A DNA stretch of 7,678 nucleotides, from positions 1-7,678 of the forward strand of contig JBDTCS010000095.1 in the NCBI GenBank assembly GCA_039923455.1, in the 5' to 3' direction. How positions within the stretch are numbered: the first letter of the stretch is position 1; each line of letters opens with the position of its first letter. This DNA comes from JBDTCS01 sp039923455 (GTDB lineage: Bacteria > Bacteroidota > Ignavibacteria > Palsa-1295). The position numbers and the translations under genes are program-made. Positions 6,593 to 7,678 of this stretch are shown piece by piece. Below the pieces are notes generated by a model. The model was not told the DNA's origin. It searched no databases and saw only the letters and a program-made list of their open reading frames with translations.

Positions 6593-6637
6593 GTGCATCG
6601 TTGGGCATAACATTAACTTGCAAACCCAACGCAGCAC
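6593..6637. repeat. Inverted repeat with a 19-base loop
   Basis: CGTTGGG (6599-6605) and CCCAACG (6625-6631) pair exactly. Outside them GTGC (6593-6596) pairs with GCAC (6634-6637) across a 2-by-2 mismatch, giving 11 pairs in all. No U-tract follows on either strand. It lies just upstream of the candidate promoter of the PD40/OmpA gene, so it could be a regulator site, a weak transcript-end structure for the upstream gene, or chance. Confidence 0.35.
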
Positions 6638-6818
6638 TCGCAATATAGCACGTCAGTCCGACGTTCCGTGGTCTTCTTGCACAAATAAGCGAAAAAAAAG
6701 CTCCAATCGGAACCTCGGCGTGAACCATAAAAGGACATTCTGACCGATTTTGGGTCAAAACGAAGAAACCACTGCCAAGAGTGACAGTATTTCAGACACT
6801 CCTCACCCACTCAGACTC

Positions 6819-6850
6819 GATGATGGACAGTAGAGATGATGGACAGTAGA
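6819..6850. repeat. Perfect tandem duplication, 2 x 16 bases
   Basis: GATGATGGACAGTAGA occurs at 6819-6834 and again at 6835-6850 without any mismatch. The second copy abuts the TAA stop of the outer-membrane protein gene. There is no third copy and no transposase. It is most simply a recent slippage duplication in non-coding DNA. Confidence 0.9.
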
Positions 6851-7678
6851 TTAGAACACGCTGTATGCTAGTCCAATAGCGAGTCCTTCTCTATACTGGG
6901 TGCTGGCCGTAACATCCGGGTCGATGAGAATTCTACCGTTAACCGTTACTCGAATAATTTTTGAGGCGAGGATCAGCAGAAGATTATCGCTGTCGACCAC
7001 AAATCGAGTCATGTTCGTGAGTGGTGAAAAAACCAATGTTTTAGATGTGAAGATAATATTCTGTGAAATCTGCCAGTTAATCTCGGTGTAAGATTCCGGA
7101 CCACCTTTGATGCTGGAGTTTTCGACGATGCTTGTTGTCGGATCATCCGTATAAGCTGTATACGTTCGCGAAGCTATGATGCGCAACGCTCCACCGATTC
7201 GCGTCTTGAATTCCGGAATAGGCTGATAGTACACTCCGGCCGAAGGAGTAAAGTACCACGGATCAAACAGGGCTTTGATCGGAGTCGGATTATTTAATGC
7301 ATCATACGAATACGTATTCGCAACCTGCGTAGTAAATGTTTCTGCTAAGTAAGGATGGAATTGCGCCGAGGTTTTGAAAGTCGCGACAGTTGTTATTTCA
7401 AGTATGTCATCTGTTTTTCGTAAGCCCGTGAGTTGAAAGCGAGCCTGACCAAAGACGAATTTGTAGGTGAGCAGTTGATTCGCAGACAGTACGTCATGTT
7501 CGAGCGTACCGATGATCGTCCCCTTATAGGCGAGCGCATTCTCGCCGCCTTGCGTCCAACTCGCACTGAAGGCAACTTGGGAGAGATCGAGTTGCAACAG
7601 CAGACTCGGCGTCCAACGAATCTGGCCGATCCCTTCGGTGCTCGGGGCATTGTAATAGACGAGCTTTTTCTTCGCAAC
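6851..7678 (-). CDS. DUF3078-like outer-membrane beta-barrel protein (N-terminus outside window)
   Basis: The frame is open to the right edge, giving 275 residues of C-terminal sequence. The stretch LDLSQVAFSASWTQGGENA, with RKTDDILEI further on and a Gln in FTTQV, matches the pattern I know for DUF3078 proteins of Bacteroidota (Q-x-x-x-S-x-W-x-x-GG-x-N, then RKTDD). The rest alternates polar and hydrophobic residues in strand-like fashion (for example TRIGGALRIIASRTYTAY) and ends in GLAIGLAYSVF. A C-terminal Phe on a final beta strand is the usual BAM recognition signal, so insertion as an outer-membrane barrel is likely. The in-frame TTG at 7597 is not the true start, because conserved sequence continues upstream (VAKKKLVYYNAPSTEGI). 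The function of this family is unknown; transport or a structural role are both possible. Confidence 0.8.
   Translation of the reverse strand, partial: VAKKKLVYYNAPSTEGIGQIRWTPSLLLQLDLSQVAFSASWTQGGENALAYKGTIIGTLEHDVLSANQLLTYKFVFGQARFQLTGLRKTDDILEITTVATFKTSAQFHPYLAETFTTQVANTYSYDALNNPTPIKALFDPWYFTPSAGVYYQPIPEFKTRIGGALRIIASRTYTAYTDDPTTSIVENSSIKGGPESYTEINWQISQNIIFTSKTLVFSPLTNMTRFVVDSDNLLLILASKIIRVTVNGRILIDPDVTASTQYREGLAIGLAYSVF

Larger units (their letters stand above)
6475..6850. other. 376-base intergenic region
   Basis: No protein-coding frame here looks real. Short frames on both strands lack family resemblance and sensible composition. Visible elements are the candidate promoter of the PD40/OmpA gene (6550-6577), a long inverted repeat (6593-6637), two weak 5-bp hairpins (6741-6757 and 6779-6801) and a 16-base tandem duplication at the right edge. 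No terminator with a U-tract is evident for the outer-membrane protein gene ending at 6851. Confidence 0.6.

Noticed and set aside
6741..6757. TGACC/GGTCA hairpin with 7-base loop
   Set aside because: Five base pairs without any supporting signal; expected by chance in a region of this length.
6525..6810. Small minus-strand frames (77 and 65 codons) in the intergenic region
   Set aside because: They overlap one another in different frames, show no known motif, and have composition unlike neighbouring genes.

Overview
The window looks like a piece of a bacterial chromosome of moderate GC content from the Bacteroidota/Ignavibacteria/Kapabacteria (FCB) neighbourhood. This is inferred from gene content: a DUF3078-type outer-membrane protein, a PD40-propeller/OmpA fusion, a glycine-rich tail typical of small RRM proteins, and starts that mostly lack a recognisable Shine-Dalgarno sequence. 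Nothing points to a phage, plasmid or insertion element, and no CRISPR array or tRNA was seen.

Layout. The left end (1-120, + strand) is the glycine-rich C-terminal tail of a probable RNA-binding protein, followed by a convincing rho-independent terminator (205-240). All other genes lie on the minus strand and read right to left. They are the 3' part of a DUF3078-like outer-membrane protein (running off the right edge), a 376-base gap with weak structural signals and a possible promoter, a secreted PD40/OmpA protein, a SpoU/TrmH-type RNA methyltransferase, then egtB, egtD, a single-domain rhodanese and a double-GNAT acetyltransferase that converges on the RNA-binding gene.

The functional centre is egtB-egtD, the ergothioneine genes, coupled by an ATGA overlap. 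EgtD trimethylates histidine to hercynine, and EgtB joins hercynine to a thiol donor and forms the sulfoxide. No egtA, egtC or egtE is present, and EgtB has a paired-tyrosine block suggestive of the branch that uses free cysteine. The rhodanese follows 67 bases after egtD. The acetyltransferase overlaps the rhodanese stop codon in a CTGA arrangement, so the four genes may form one transcription unit.

The points most worth a second look are the acetyltransferase, whose full reading frame has no ATG/GTG/TTG start; a perfect hairpin that contains the start codon of the RNA methyltransferase; and a near-perfect 20-bp palindrome just upstream of egtB. I did not find a clearly new multi-gene system. 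The rhodanese and GNAT attached to ergothioneine genes are the nearest candidate for something undescribed.
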